From Deinococcus sp. (GTDB lineage Bacteria > Deinococcota > Deinococci > Deinococcales > Deinococcaceae), in NCBI RefSeq assembly GCF_025362455.1, contig NZ_JANYGJ010000087.1, forward strand, positions 1 to 13,167: a stretch of 13,167 nucleotides of DNA, written 5' to 3'. Of this stretch, positions 1 to 6,888 are shown piece after piece. The notes under the pieces are model-generated. The model did no database searches and had not been told where the DNA came from. It saw only the letters and a list, made by a program, of their open reading frames with translations. A program made the position numbers and the translations under genes. The number at the start of each line of letters is the position of its first letter. The first letter of the stretch is position 1.

Positions 1-672
1 CTGACCAGCGCCGAGGGCCAGGACCTGAGCATCACGGCGGACGGCGGCGCCAAGATCGACGACGCCATGATTACCGCCACCGACATCAAGGCCAGCAACG
101 GCGTGATTCACGTGATCGACAGCGTGCTGATCCCCGGCGACGTGACTCTGCCGGAGCCGGACGCCATGACGCAGGAAGCTGCCCCTGCCGACGCCACCAC
201 CGCCACCGTCACCACCGACTCGACGGGCGCGGTCACCGGCACCACCGCCGCCGCCACCCAGACCATCACCCAGATCGCCTCGGCGGACCCCCAGTTCAGC
301 ACCCTGGTCTCGCTGCTGGTCAAGGCGGGCCTGGCCGAGACGCTGAGCGGCGGCACCTTCACGGTGTTCGCGCCCACCAACGCCGCCTTCGCCAAGCTCA
401 GCAAGGAAACCCTGGACAGCATTTCGGGCAACCCAGACAAGCTGCGCGAGGTGCTGACCTACCACGTCGTCGCGGGTAACGTCGCTATTTCGGCGGCGGC
501 GACGTCCAGCAACCTCAACACCCTGACCACCGACAAGCTGCCCTTGCAGGTCCGCAATGAGGGCGGCACCTACAAGATCGGCGAGGCCAGCGTCATCAAG
601 GCCGACATCGCCGCCACCAACGGCGTCGTTCACGTGATCGACAGCGTGCTGATTCCGCCCAACCTGAAGTAA
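1..672 (+). CDS. Fasciclin (FAS1) domain protein, 5' end outside the window
   Basis: The frame is open from base 1 to a TAA at 670-672, so 223 residues are visible and the start lies upstream. The first ~45 residues are the end of one FAS1 domain, closing with the H2-type motif GVIHVIDSVLIP. A Thr/Ala/Pro-rich linker of about 40 residues follows. A second, complete FAS1 domain runs to the C-terminus, with the H1-type motif TVFAPTNAAF and a second H2 copy GVVHVIDSVLIP. The protein therefore has at least two FAS1 repeats. FAS1 domains act in cell-surface adhesion and matrix binding; bacterial members are normally secreted or lipid-anchored, but the signal peptide would lie outside this window. 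The exact ligand cannot be inferred. A rho-independent terminator follows 23 bp after the stop. The family assignment is firm; the cellular role is only inferred. Confidence 0.93.
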   Translation: MTSAEGQDLSITADGGAKIDDAMITATDIKASNGVIHVIDSVLIPGDVTLPEPDAMTQEAAPADATTATVTTDSTGAVTGTTAAATQTITQIASADPQFSTLVSLLVKAGLAETLSGGTFTVFAPTNAAFAKLSKETLDSISGNPDKLREVLTYHVVAGNVAISAAATSSNLNTLTTDKLPLQVRNEGGTYKIGEASVIKADIAATNGVVHVIDSVLIPPNLK

Positions 673-694
673 GGTTTCAGCTTATCGACGTGCA

Positions 695-726
695 GCGGCC
701 ACTCCAGTTGGGGTGGCCGCCGTTTT
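695..726 (+). terminator. Rho-independent terminator of the FAS1 gene
   Basis: A perfect 8-bp GC-rich stem (GCGGCCAC at 695-702, GTGGCCGC at 713-720) has a 10-nt loop and is followed by CGTTTT. It begins 23 bp after the FAS1 stop codon and is well placed to end that transcript. The T run is short (four), so efficiency is uncertain. Confidence 0.75.
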
Positions 727-735
727 GCCTGGCGC

Positions 736-862
736 TAGAGCAGATGTCATAAAAAGACCTTTTTTATGACCGAGCGGAGCGAGTAGTTTTAACTGAGCAA
801 GGCGCAGAATGGAGGCGCGCTAAGGCTGTTTTCCCCGCGCCTCCATTCTGCGTCCTGCTCTA
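736..862. repeat. Composite inverted-repeat element (REP/MITE-like candidate)
   Basis: The outer ends are an 8-bp inverted repeat, TAGAGCAG at 736-743 and CTGCTCTA at 855-862. Inside are two hairpins. The first has a perfect 10-bp arm, GTCATAAAAA at 746-755 with TTTTTATGAC at 761-770 and a 5-nt loop. The second is long: arms at 795-819 and 836-860, with 17 bp perfect in the inner part (803-819 with 836-852), then one G-T pair and one A-C mismatch further out, around a 16-nt loop. A GAGCGGAGCGAG segment lies between the hairpins. No ORF is present. The structure resembles small non-autonomous repeats such as REP/BIME or MITE elements, and it could also act as a two-way transcription stop between the convergent genes on either side. 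The repeat classification needs copies elsewhere in the genome, which cannot be seen here. Confidence 0.6.
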
Positions 863-1105
863 ATCCTGACTGTGGCGCCGCCAGGAGTCCCAGGCGGTGC
901 AGGCCGCCCACAGGCAGGCGGCGAGGGCGACGCACAGCACCATCACGCCGGGCGGCAGTCTGATTGCCAGCAGCAGCGGGGCGCTCACGGCGACCAGGCC
1001 GATCAGCCGGGGCAGACGCTTGCGCAGGCTGATCCGGACGCAGTGGCGCAGGTACACCGTTCGGCTCGCCGTCACCTTGCGGTGGTCGAGTCTGTCGTCG
1101 AGCAC
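860..1105 (-). CDS. Small two-helix membrane protein, unknown function
   Basis: I choose the GTG at 1105-1103 as start because a perfect GGAGGTGG Shine-Dalgarno (1111-1118 on the plus strand) lies 5 nt upstream. The longer in-frame extension would translate a tandem-repeat array into a low-complexity string of His/Cys/Val and is unlikely to be real. The 81-residue product has a basic N-terminal third (residues 1-33), a hydrophobic helix at about 34-48, a Pro-Pro turn, a second helix at about 53-72 and a short basic tail. No known family is recognised. The likely topology is two membrane spans with both ends in the cytoplasm, by the positive-inside rule. The stop codon TAG (862-860) is the terminal repeat of the adjacent inverted-repeat element, so the present C-terminus may have been set by that element. 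It lies downstream of the exported-protein gene at 1353-1856 on the same strand, separated by 247 bp. Confidence 0.62.
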   Translation of the reverse strand: MLDDRLDHRKVTASRTVYLRHCVRISLRKRLPRLIGLVAVSAPLLLAIRLPPGVMVLCVALAACLWAACTAWDSWRRHSQD

Positions 1106-1120
1106 GGCAGCCACCTCCCA

Positions 1121-1195
1121 GATATGGACAACACAGATATGGACAACACAGAAGTGGGAAACACAGAAGTGGGAAACACAGACATGCAGAACACT
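1121..1195. repeat. Five tandem copies of a 15-bp unit upstream of the membrane gene
   Basis: Five 15-bp units run head to tail: two identical copies of GATATGGACAACACA (1121-1150), two identical copies of GAAGTGGGAAACACA (1151-1180), and one divergent copy, GACATGCAGAACACT (1181-1195). The array starts 3 bp upstream of the Shine-Dalgarno of the minus-strand membrane gene and so lies in its leader or promoter. The AABBC order suggests stepwise duplication. There are no unique spacers, so it is not a CRISPR array. Confidence 0.9.
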
Positions 1196-1271
1196 GGCGT
1201 TAGGGGCGTGAGCTGGCACATCGGTCAGGATGGTAGAGGCGGGCGGTCAGGGCGTTGTGGCCTGGGTTGCC

Positions 1272-1345
1272 TGGCTTACGGGTTGCGTGGCTTACGGACT
1301 GGCTGGCTTATGAATGGGCTGGCTTGTGAATGGTCTGGCTTCCAC
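1272..1345. repeat. Degenerate 16-bp tandem repeat, about 4.6 copies
   Basis: Units begin at 1272, 1288, 1304 and 1320, with a partial copy from 1336. Each starts TGGCTT and then diverges (for example TGGCTTACGGGTTGCG and TGGCTTATGAATGGGC). The array begins 8 bp downstream of the stop codon of the minus-strand exported-protein gene and occupies part of the gap before the membrane gene. No terminator hairpin was seen in this gap. Confidence 0.8.
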
Positions 1346-1352
1346 CCGGCGC

Positions 1353-1856
1353 TCAGGGCAGTTGACCGGCCACCTTGTCGAACATGTAGTTGAAGGTCTC
1401 GTCCTTGTGGCTGTAAGCCTCGAACAGATTGAACTTCTGGCTGACGGTCAGGTCCGGCTGGCCCGCCGCCTTGAGGGTCCACTGGGCGCCCACGCTGGCC
1501 CAGGGCACCAGGGCGCCGGGCGCTAGAAGCACCGGAATGAGTTTGATGGCGCCCGGCGTATTGGCGTCGCCGGTGATCTGGGCGCCCGGATAGCGGCGCT
1601 TCAGGGCATTGACCGAATCGTGGGCGATGGCGGCCACCATAGCGACCTGCTGGTCTTTGGAAATCAGGTTGACGTTGCCCTGAATGACGCCGGGCATCAC
1701 CACGAACACGGCGTTCTGGAGGCGAGCGCGGTTCAGTGCGGTGGCAGCCGCGTCGGTGCCCTGGGCCAGCACGTTCTGGGCCAGCACGTTCTGGGCCAGC
1801 AGAGGGGCCGCGCCCAGGCTGGCGGCGATCAGTAAGACAGGAAGGCGGTTGATCAT
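1353..1856 (-). CDS. Exported protein of unknown function with duplicated signal-peptide end
   Basis: The product has 167 residues. The N-terminus is a classical Sec signal peptide: MINR, a hydrophobic core to about residue 21, then small residues for cleavage near PLLA-Q. The end of this region carries a five-residue repeat, LAQNV LAQNV LAQG, from a 15-bp tandem duplication in the DNA. The mature part, about 140 residues, has a long hydrophobic stretch (IKLIPVLLAPGALVPWASV) and a C-terminal segment rich in Phe and Tyr. I do not recognise a family. The start is the ATG at 1856-1854; GAGG lies only one base upstream, closer than usual, so the true start could differ slightly. It is divergent from mazG across a 146-bp gap. 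It probably acts in the periplasm or cell envelope, judged from the signal peptide alone. Confidence 0.72.
   Translation of the reverse strand: MINRLPVLLIAASLGAAPLLAQNVLAQNVLAQGTDAAATALNRARLQNAVFVVMPGVIQGNVNLISKDQQVAMVAAIAHDSVNALKRRYPGAQITGDANTPGAIKLIPVLLAPGALVPWASVGAQWTLKAAGQPDLTVSQKFNLFEAYSHKDETFNYMFDKVAGQLP
1761..1800. repeat. 15-bp in-frame tandem duplication in the exported-protein gene
   Basis: CTGGGCCAGCACGTT occurs at 1761-1775 and 1776-1790, and its first 10 bases recur at 1791-1800. Read on the minus strand it codes for repeated LAQNV, just at the expected signal-peptide cleavage region. Confidence 0.9.
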
Positions 1857-1990
1857 ACCTCACTGTGCCCCAAGATGCCTGACGGAAGATGACCCAGGCG
1901 TGAGCGAGCCGCAGAGGGTATTCATACTCACGATTCGTTCATGCGGGGCCGCGTTCCGCACCTTATTCAATGCCAACTGGCCCCGCCCGG

Positions 1991-1996
1991 TAGCAT
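1991..1996 (+). promoter_or_regulatory. -10 box of a leaderless promoter for mazG
   Basis: TAGCAT matches TANNNT and ends 6 nt before the ATG at 2003. Transcription would then begin at or next to the start codon, and no Shine-Dalgarno is present. This spacing is typical of leaderless mRNAs in Deinococcus. The -35 region is poor; TTCAAT at 1966-1971 is a weak candidate with a 19-nt spacer. Confidence 0.55.
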
Positions 1997-2002
1997 GAGT
2001 CC

Positions 2003-2680
2003 ATGAACGAGCTGCTGAGCACCCTGCGCCGCCTGCGTGCCCCCGACGGTTGCCCCTGGGATAAAGTCCAGACCCACGCCTCGCTGCGCCCCTACCTGCT
2101 CGAAGAGGCCGCCGAGGCCGCCGACGCCATCTCGGCGGGCGACCTGAGCGAGCTGTGCGGCGAACTGGGCGACGTGCTGTTTCAGGTGGCGTTTCACAGC
2201 GTCATCGCCGAGGAGGCCGGGGAATTCGGCTACGCGGATGTCGAGCGGGGCGTGGTCGAGAAGCTGATCCGGCGCCACCCGCACGTGTTCGGGGACACCC
2301 AGGTGTCGGGTGTGAATGAAGTTCTGAGCAACTGGCAGAGCATCAAGGCGGCGGAGCGTGGCGGGCGCCCCCGCAGCGCCGCCGAGCAGGTGCCGCGTGC
2401 CCTGGGCGCCCTGGCGCGGGAAGGCCAGGCGCAATCATTACTGGAGCGCACACGGCTGGAGCGCCCAACCCAGACCCCGCCCGACCAGACTCAGCCAGCC
2501 CCCCTCCAGCCGGTCACCGAGGCCGAGATCGCCCGGCAACTGGCCGCTGTGGTCGCCCTGGCCCGCCAGCACGGCATCGACGCCGAGGTGGCCCTGCGAG
2601 CCCACACCGACGCCACCTTGCGGCAACTGGACGCTGCACAGACAGACGCTGCACAGACAAAGGACGCCAGCCAGCCGTGA
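2003..2680 (+). CDS. mazG: Nucleoside triphosphate pyrophosphohydrolase MazG
   Basis: MazG hydrolyses NTPs and dNTPs to the monophosphate and pyrophosphate, a cytosolic housecleaning activity against non-canonical nucleotides. The 225-residue product starts with the family's typical CPWD motif at residues 17-20. The metal-binding signature EExxE...ExxD is complete: E34, E35, E38, then E54 and D57. RRHPHVFG follows, as in MazG proteins. E. coli MazG has two such domains. Here the second half (about residues 125-225) is Pro, Gln and Ala rich with no second intact signature, so it looks like a single-domain or C-terminally degenerate form. Residues near 210-219 are a DAAQT repeat from a 15-bp duplication. 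The start is the ATG behind a leaderless-type -10 box. The Nudix gene begins 10 bp after the stop, so the two are probably co-transcribed and share the sanitation theme. Confidence 0.93.
   Translation: MNELLSTLRRLRAPDGCPWDKVQTHASLRPYLLEEAAEAADAISAGDLSELCGELGDVLFQVAFHSVIAEEAGEFGYADVERGVVEKLIRRHPHVFGDTQVSGVNEVLSNWQSIKAAERGGRPRSAAEQVPRALGALAREGQAQSLLERTRLERPTQTPPDQTQPAPLQPVTEAEIARQLAAVVALARQHGIDAEVALRAHTDATLRQLDAAQTDAAQTKDASQP
2630..2659 (+). repeat. 15-bp tandem duplication at the end of mazG
   Basis: Two perfect adjacent copies of GACGCTGCACAGACA (2630-2644 and 2645-2659) encode the repeat DAAQT DAAQT. The reading frame is kept. Confidence 0.92.
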
Positions 2681-2690
2681 GCCGCGCCCC

Positions 2691-3272
2691 GTGACCGACC
2701 CCTGGGCCGCTAACCCCTGTGCCACTGACCCCTGGGCCGAGTGGCAACGGACCCGGCAGCGCCGCACGCTGGAGTTGCCCGGCCACCGCCGCGCCGCCGT
2801 GCTGGTGGGCCTGAGCCTGGAGCGTGACCCCCGCCTGCTGCTGACCCTGCGCAGCGACGAACTGCCGACCCACAAAGGCCAGATCAGTTTTCCCGGCGGC
2901 AGCCTGAAAGGCGGCGAAACCCCGGCTCAGGCCGCCGTGCGCGAAGCCTGGGAGGAAGTCGGGCTCTCGCCAGAGCGAATACAGGTTCTGGGCGAACTCG
3001 ATGATGTCTGGACCCCGGCGGGATTTCACGTCACCCCGGTTCAGGCCCGGCTGGACGCGGCGGTAAAGCTGCGTCTCAGTCAGGAAGTCTCGGCTATTTT
3101 GCTGCCGCGCCTCAGTGAGCTGCGCCTCGCCGAACAGTTGCCGCCAGAACAGCCGCGCACCGGCCCGGACGGCCAGACTGCTTTGACCTACCGGTACGTC
3201 TGGCAGGGCCACGAGATCTGGGGCATGACCGCCCGCGTGCTGTGGGGCGTGCTGGCCAGCGGCGTGAGCTGA
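2691..3272 (+). CDS. Nudix hydrolase, CoA pyrophosphatase type
   Basis: The GTG at 2691, 10 bp after the mazG stop, is chosen as start. It gives 193 residues, about the size of known CoA pyrophosphatases (the D. radiodurans enzyme DR1184 is of similar length, from memory). The Nudix box is complete at residues 70-92: G70, E76, R84-E85, E88-E89, G91, matching GX5EX7REUXEEXGU. The preceding stretch LLLTLRSDELPTHKGQISFP is the hallmark of the CoA-pyrophosphatase branch, which cleaves CoA to 4'-phosphopantetheine and 3',5'-ADP. The box glutamates bind the divalent metal. The N-terminus holds a short five-residue repeat (TDPWA ANPCA TDPWA). No Shine-Dalgarno is seen, so translation is probably coupled to mazG. 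Longer in-frame starts within mazG exist but would add a low-complexity out-of-frame stretch and are rejected. Confidence 0.88.
   Translation: MTDPWAANPCATDPWAEWQRTRQRRTLELPGHRRAAVLVGLSLERDPRLLLTLRSDELPTHKGQISFPGGSLKGGETPAQAAVREAWEEVGLSPERIQVLGELDDVWTPAGFHVTPVQARLDAAVKLRLSQEVSAILLPRLSELRLAEQLPPEQPRTGPDGQTALTYRYVWQGHEIWGMTARVLWGVLASGVS
2698..2742 (+). repeat. Three 15-bp tandem units at the start of the Nudix gene
   Basis: Units ACCCCTGGGCCGCTA, ACCCCTGTGCCACTG and ACCCCTGGGCCGAGT lie at 2698-2712, 2713-2727 and 2728-2742. They code for the pentapeptide repeat near residues 3-17 of the Nudix protein. Copies one and three are nearly identical; the middle one has diverged. Confidence 0.82.
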
Positions 3273-3399
3273 CAAAGGCAGTTTCGTTCAGGCGTTCGGA
3301 GATCAGAGAAGTGAGGGTCGGCCAGGCCGGTGAAGACGGAGCAGAACGTGATATCGAGTGCGGCCTTTTGCAGAGTGGGGCCTTAAACTGCCTTCAGTG

Positions 3400-3438
3400 C
3401 CCCACATCTGTGCCCCACATCTGTGCCCTGTATCTGTG
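3400..3438. repeat. Three tandem 13-bp units upstream of clpC
   Basis: CCCCACATCTGTG occurs at 3400-3412 and 3413-3425, with a variant CCCTGTATCTGTG at 3426-3438. On the minus strand the unit reads CACAGATGTGGGG, which shares the CACAGAtnTGG core with the 15-bp array at 1121-1195. Confidence 0.88.
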
Positions 3439-3507
3439 CCCCAGGCAGCGCACCAGGCGACTCCTCCCTCGGAGGGGTTTGCCCGCAAGGCCCGGTGCCT
3501 TCACCTA

Positions 3508-3539
3508 TACTCACCAGCAAGGCTACTCACCAGCAAGGC
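3508..3539. repeat. 16-bp tandem duplication upstream of clpC
   Basis: TACTCACCAGCAAGGC is present twice, perfectly and without a gap (3508-3523 and 3524-3539). It overlaps the possible -10 box TATACT at 3506-3511. Confidence 0.9.
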
Positions 3540-3643
3540 CCGCCGCACACTGACTCAGCAGACCAATACCCAGCCCGACCTCTCCAGCCGCTACTTTGCC
3601 GAGCACCAACAGCCTGCCAACCACGCCGACGCCGAGGGATGCC

Positions 3644-5884
3644 ATGAACCGATACGATGACCGAGCCCGACTGGTTTTCCACTACGCCCGTGAGGAAGGC
3701 AACCGCCTGGGTCACGCCATGGTCGGCCCGGAGCACCTGCTGCTGGGCCTGATGCGCGAGGGCGGCACCGCCGCCGTGATCCTGGGCGAGTTCGACGCCA
3801 CCCTGGACGGTCTGCGCCGCCGGGTCGAGGAGATCATCGGGCGCGGCGAGGGCAACCGGCTCAACGACGCGCCGAGCATCACGCCGCGCGCCCGCCGGGT
3901 CATGGAACTGGCCAGCGCCGAGGCCAGGTCGCTGGGCGCCCAGGTGACGTCCACCGAGCACATCCTGCTGGGCATCATCCGCGAGGGCGACGGCGTGGCG
4001 TTCCGCATTTTGCAGGAACTCACCAAGGACGTGGACACCATCCGCTGGCGCATTCTGGCCCAGGGCGACGCGGGCAACGCCGCCAAGGCCGCCAAGCCGG
4101 TCGCCACGCCGTTCTTAGATGAGTATGGCCGCGACCTGACCAAGCAGGCCAAGGAGGGCAAGCTCGACCCCGTGATTGGCCGCGCCGAGGAGATTCGCCG
4201 CGTGACCCAGATCCTGTCGCGCCGCACCAAGAACAACCCGGTGCTGATCGGCGACCCCGGCGTGGGCAAGACCGCCATCGTGGAGGGGCTGGCGCTGGCC
4301 ATCTTTGAGAAGCGCACGCCGCCCAGCCTGCACAACGTCCGGCTGGTCAGCCTGGACCTCAGCGGCGTGGTGGCGGGCACCAAGTACCGGGGCGAGTTCG
4401 AGGAGCGGCTGCGCCAGATTATCGAGGAGCTGCGCAACGCCAAGGTCATGGCCTTTATCGACGAGTTGCACACCCTGGTCGGCGCGGGCGGCGCGGAAGG
4501 TACGCTGGACGCGGCCAACATCCTCAAGCCTGCCCTGTCACGCGGCGAGATCCAGGTGATCGGCGCCACCACCACGGGCGAGTACCACCGTTACATCGAG
4601 AAGGACGCGGCCCTGGAGCGGCGTTTTCAGCCGGTGATCGTGCTGGAGCCCAGCCCCGCCGAGACCATCCAGATTCTGCGCGGCCTGCGCAGCCGCTACG
4701 AGGAGCACCACGGCGTCCAGATTCCCGACGCCGCCATCGAACTGGCCGTCCGCATCGGGGACCGCAGCCTGCCGGGCCGCAACTTCCCCGACAAGGCCAT
4801 CGACCTGATCGACGAGGCCGCCAGCCGGGTCCGGCTGAACATGAGCCTGGGCATCCAGGTGGCTGAAAACGAGATGGGCGAGCCGATGGTCTCGCGTGAG
4901 GACATGGAGAGCGTCATCAACTCGATGGGCGGCATTTACTCCGAGGAAACCGCTGCCCAGCTCGCCGACCTGGATGACCAGCTCGACACCCAGGTCTACG
5001 GCCAGCCCGAAGCCATCAAGGCCCTCAGTAACGCCCTGCGCCGCGCCCGTGTGGGCCTGGGCGGACGAACCCGCGTGGCGGCCAGCTTCCTGTTCGTGGG
5101 GCCGAGCGGCGTCGGTAAGACCCACCTGGCCAAAGCCCTGGCCCGCACCTTATTCGGCTCCGAACGTGCCCTGATCCGGGTCGACATGTCCGAGTTCCAG
5201 GAAGCCCACAGTGTCAGCAAGCTGATCGGTTCGCCGCCCGGCTACGTGGGCTACGAGCAGGGTGGCCGCCTGACCGAAGCGGTGCGTAGGCAACCCTTTT
5301 CTGTGATTTTGCTCGACGAGATCGAGAAGGCGCACCCGGACATCTACAACACCTTCCTCCAGGTGCTCGACGATGGCCGCCTGACCGACGGCATGGGCCG
5401 CGCCGTGGACTTCCGGCGCACCATCCTGATCATGACCAGCAACACCGGCTTCAACGTCAGCCCCACGGCGGGCTTTAGCCCGGTGACGCCGGACAACAAC
5501 TCGCCGCTGCGCCAGATTTTCACGCCGGAGTTCCTCGACCGCCTCGATGAAGTCATTCGTTTCCGTCCGCTGGGCGAGGACGAGCTGGTGCGCGTCTCGC
5601 AGCAGCTCCTGACCGACATGCAGGAGGAGCTGGCCAGCCGCGAGATGAGCGTGACCTTCGAGCCGGGCGTGGCGGCCTGGCTGGTCAGCAAGCTCAAGGC
5701 CCGCAGCCCCAAGCACGCGGTGGGCAGCAGCCGCCAGCTCCGCACCCTGGTCCGCGAGGAACTAGAAGACCCGCTGGCCATCGAGCTGCTCTCCCACAGC
5801 GCCGAGGAAATCCGGGTGGGCGTGGGCACCGAACACCTGACCTTCGAACGCGGGAAAGTCGAGCAGCCGCAGATTCTGGCGTAA
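3644..5884 (+). CDS. clpC: ClpC-type AAA+ unfoldase lacking the middle domain
   Basis: This is the ATP-driven unfolding partner of the ClpP protease. The ATG at 3644 is chosen (746 residues) because GAGGG lies just upstream and the sequence then begins at the Clp-N domain; an in-frame ATG 16 codons upstream adds an unrelated tail. Two Clp-N repeats lie at about residues 5-40 and 82-118. AAA-1 has Walker A GDPGVGKT at 203-210, pore loop KYRGEFEER and Walker B FIDELHTLVGAGG. AAA-2 has Walker A GPSGVGKT at 486-493, pore loop GYVG, Walker B LLDEIEKAHPD and the PEFLDRLDEVI region. TAGF at 608-611 sits where ClpP-docking GF loops occur. Between AAA-1 and AAA-2 only a short linker (about 396-440) is present; the coiled-coil middle domain with UVR motif of typical ~810-residue ClpC is absent. 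A terminator follows at 5901. Family certain; clpC rather than another Clp class is likely. Confidence 0.93.
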   Translation: MNRYDDRARLVFHYAREEGNRLGHAMVGPEHLLLGLMREGGTAAVILGEFDATLDGLRRRVEEIIGRGEGNRLNDAPSITPRARRVMELASAEARSLGAQVTSTEHILLGIIREGDGVAFRILQELTKDVDTIRWRILAQGDAGNAAKAAKPVATPFLDEYGRDLTKQAKEGKLDPVIGRAEEIRRVTQILSRRTKNNPVLIGDPGVGKTAIVEGLALAIFEKRTPPSLHNVRLVSLDLSGVVAGTKYRGEFEERLRQIIEELRNAKVMAFIDELHTLVGAGGAEGTLDAANILKPALSRGEIQVIGATTTGEYHRYIEKDAALERRFQPVIVLEPSPAETIQILRGLRSRYEEHHGVQIPDAAIELAVRIGDRSLPGRNFPDKAIDLIDEAASRVRLNMSLGIQVAENEMGEPMVSREDMESVINSMGGIYSEETAAQLADLDDQLDTQVYGQPEAIKALSNALRRARVGLGGRTRVAASFLFVGPSGVGKTHLAKALARTLFGSERALIRVDMSEFQEAHSVSKLIGSPPGYVGYEQGGRLTEAVRRQPFSVILLDEIEKAHPDIYNTFLQVLDDGRLTDGMGRAVDFRRTILIMTSNTGFNVSPTAGFSPVTPDNNSPLRQIFTPEFLDRLDEVIRFRPLGEDELVRVSQQLLTDMQEELASREMSVTFEPGVAAWLVSKLKARSPKHAVGSSRQLRTLVREELEDPLAIELLSHSAEEIRVGVGTEHLTFERGKVEQPQILA

Positions 5885-5900
5885 AGCGAAATCTCTTAAA

Positions 5901-5933
5901 AAAGCGTCCAGTGCGAGTTGCGCTGGGCGCTTT
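5901..5933. terminator. Terminator after clpC
   Basis: A 14-bp stem (AAAGCGTCCAGTGC at 5901-5914 with GCGCTGGGCGCTTT at 5920-5933) contains two G-T pairs and a 5-nt loop. It starts 17 bp after the clpC stop. Its A-rich left side (5898-5903) would serve as a T run on the opposite strand; the T run on the clpC strand is only three long. Confidence 0.72.
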
Positions 5934-6035
5934 GCGTGTGGGGTCGAATTCGTGCCCGGTCCAGACAGCAACCTGGACAGCACTGCCGCGCCGCCCGTAT
6001 GTTTGGGCCGCGCCGCCCCACGGCCCGATCCCTGA

Positions 6036-6041
6036 TAGCCT
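6036..6041 (+). promoter_or_regulatory. Possible -10 box for the polyphosphate glucokinase gene
   Basis: TAGCCT fits TANNNT and ends 9 nt before the ATG at 6051, giving a transcript with a 0-3 nt leader. No Shine-Dalgarno is visible. No clear -35 was identified. Confidence 0.4.
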
Positions 6042-6050
6042 GTGCCCATC

Positions 6051-6800
<750 letters not shown>

Positions 6801-6837
6801 AACAAAGCGTTCTTACTGGCGCCTGTCCGGCGGCATG

Positions 6838-6872
6838 AAAAAGCGGGCCGCCTCCACAGGGGAAGCGGCCCG
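6838..6872 (-). terminator. Strong rho-independent terminator of the small minus-strand gene
   Basis: Read on the minus strand, the arms CGGGCCGC (6872-6865) and GCGGCCCG (6851-6844) are followed by CTTTTT. It lies 16 bp after the stop of the gene at 6889-7191 and also sits 37 bp beyond the convergent ppgK stop, so it may stop traffic from both sides. Confidence 0.85.
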
Positions 6873-6888
6873 ACTCGGTTGGTGCTGC

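Larger units (their letters stand above)
3273..3643 (+). other. Non-coding gap with small repeats upstream of clpC
   Basis: This 371-bp stretch has no convincing gene; the ORFs that cross it are short, lack family features and follow the repeats. It contains the 13-bp array at 3400-3438, a short stem (GTGGGGC at 3375-3381 with GCCCCAC at 3399-3405), a small hairpin CCTCC-CTC-GGAGG followed by GGTTT near 3463-3480 that may be a weak terminator, and the 16-bp duplication at 3508-3539. A TATACT at 3506-3511 could be the clpC -10 box, but no good -35 is found at normal spacing (TTGCCC at 3479 would need a 21-nt spacer). No inverted-repeat operator for a heat-shock repressor was recognised. Confidence 0.6.

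Noticed and set aside
746..770. Radiation-desiccation response operator
   Set aside because: The palindrome reads CATAA...TTATG, the reverse order of the TTATG...CATAA type motif as I remember it, and forms a hairpin inside the repeat element.
1121..1195. CRISPR array
   Set aside because: Units are directly adjacent with no unique spacers, and there are no cas genes.
1106..1219. N-terminal extension of the small membrane protein to the ATG at 1219
   Set aside because: The extension is encoded by the repeat array, while a GTG with a perfect Shine-Dalgarno lies at 1105.
872..1393. Plus-strand open frame across the membrane gene and both arrays
   Set aside because: It translates tandem repeats into DMDNTDMDNTEVGN-like runs and has no supporting start signal or family.
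1276..1863. Alternative minus-strand frame over the exported-protein gene
   Set aside because: Arg/Gly/Pro-rich translation; the other frame has a proper signal peptide and balanced composition.
2514..3275. Minus-strand open frame of 253 codons over the Nudix gene
   Set aside because: Antisense to the intact Nudix box; low-complexity Gly/Arg/Ala/Gln translation.
3303..3660. Short ORFs in the gap upstream of clpC
   Set aside because: They read through the 13-bp and 16-bp repeats, overlap one another in several frames and lack ribosome-binding sites or family features.
3712..4575. Minus-strand open frame of 287 codons inside clpC
   Set aside because: Ser/Arg/Pro-rich translation without family features, fully antisense to conserved AAA-1 motifs.
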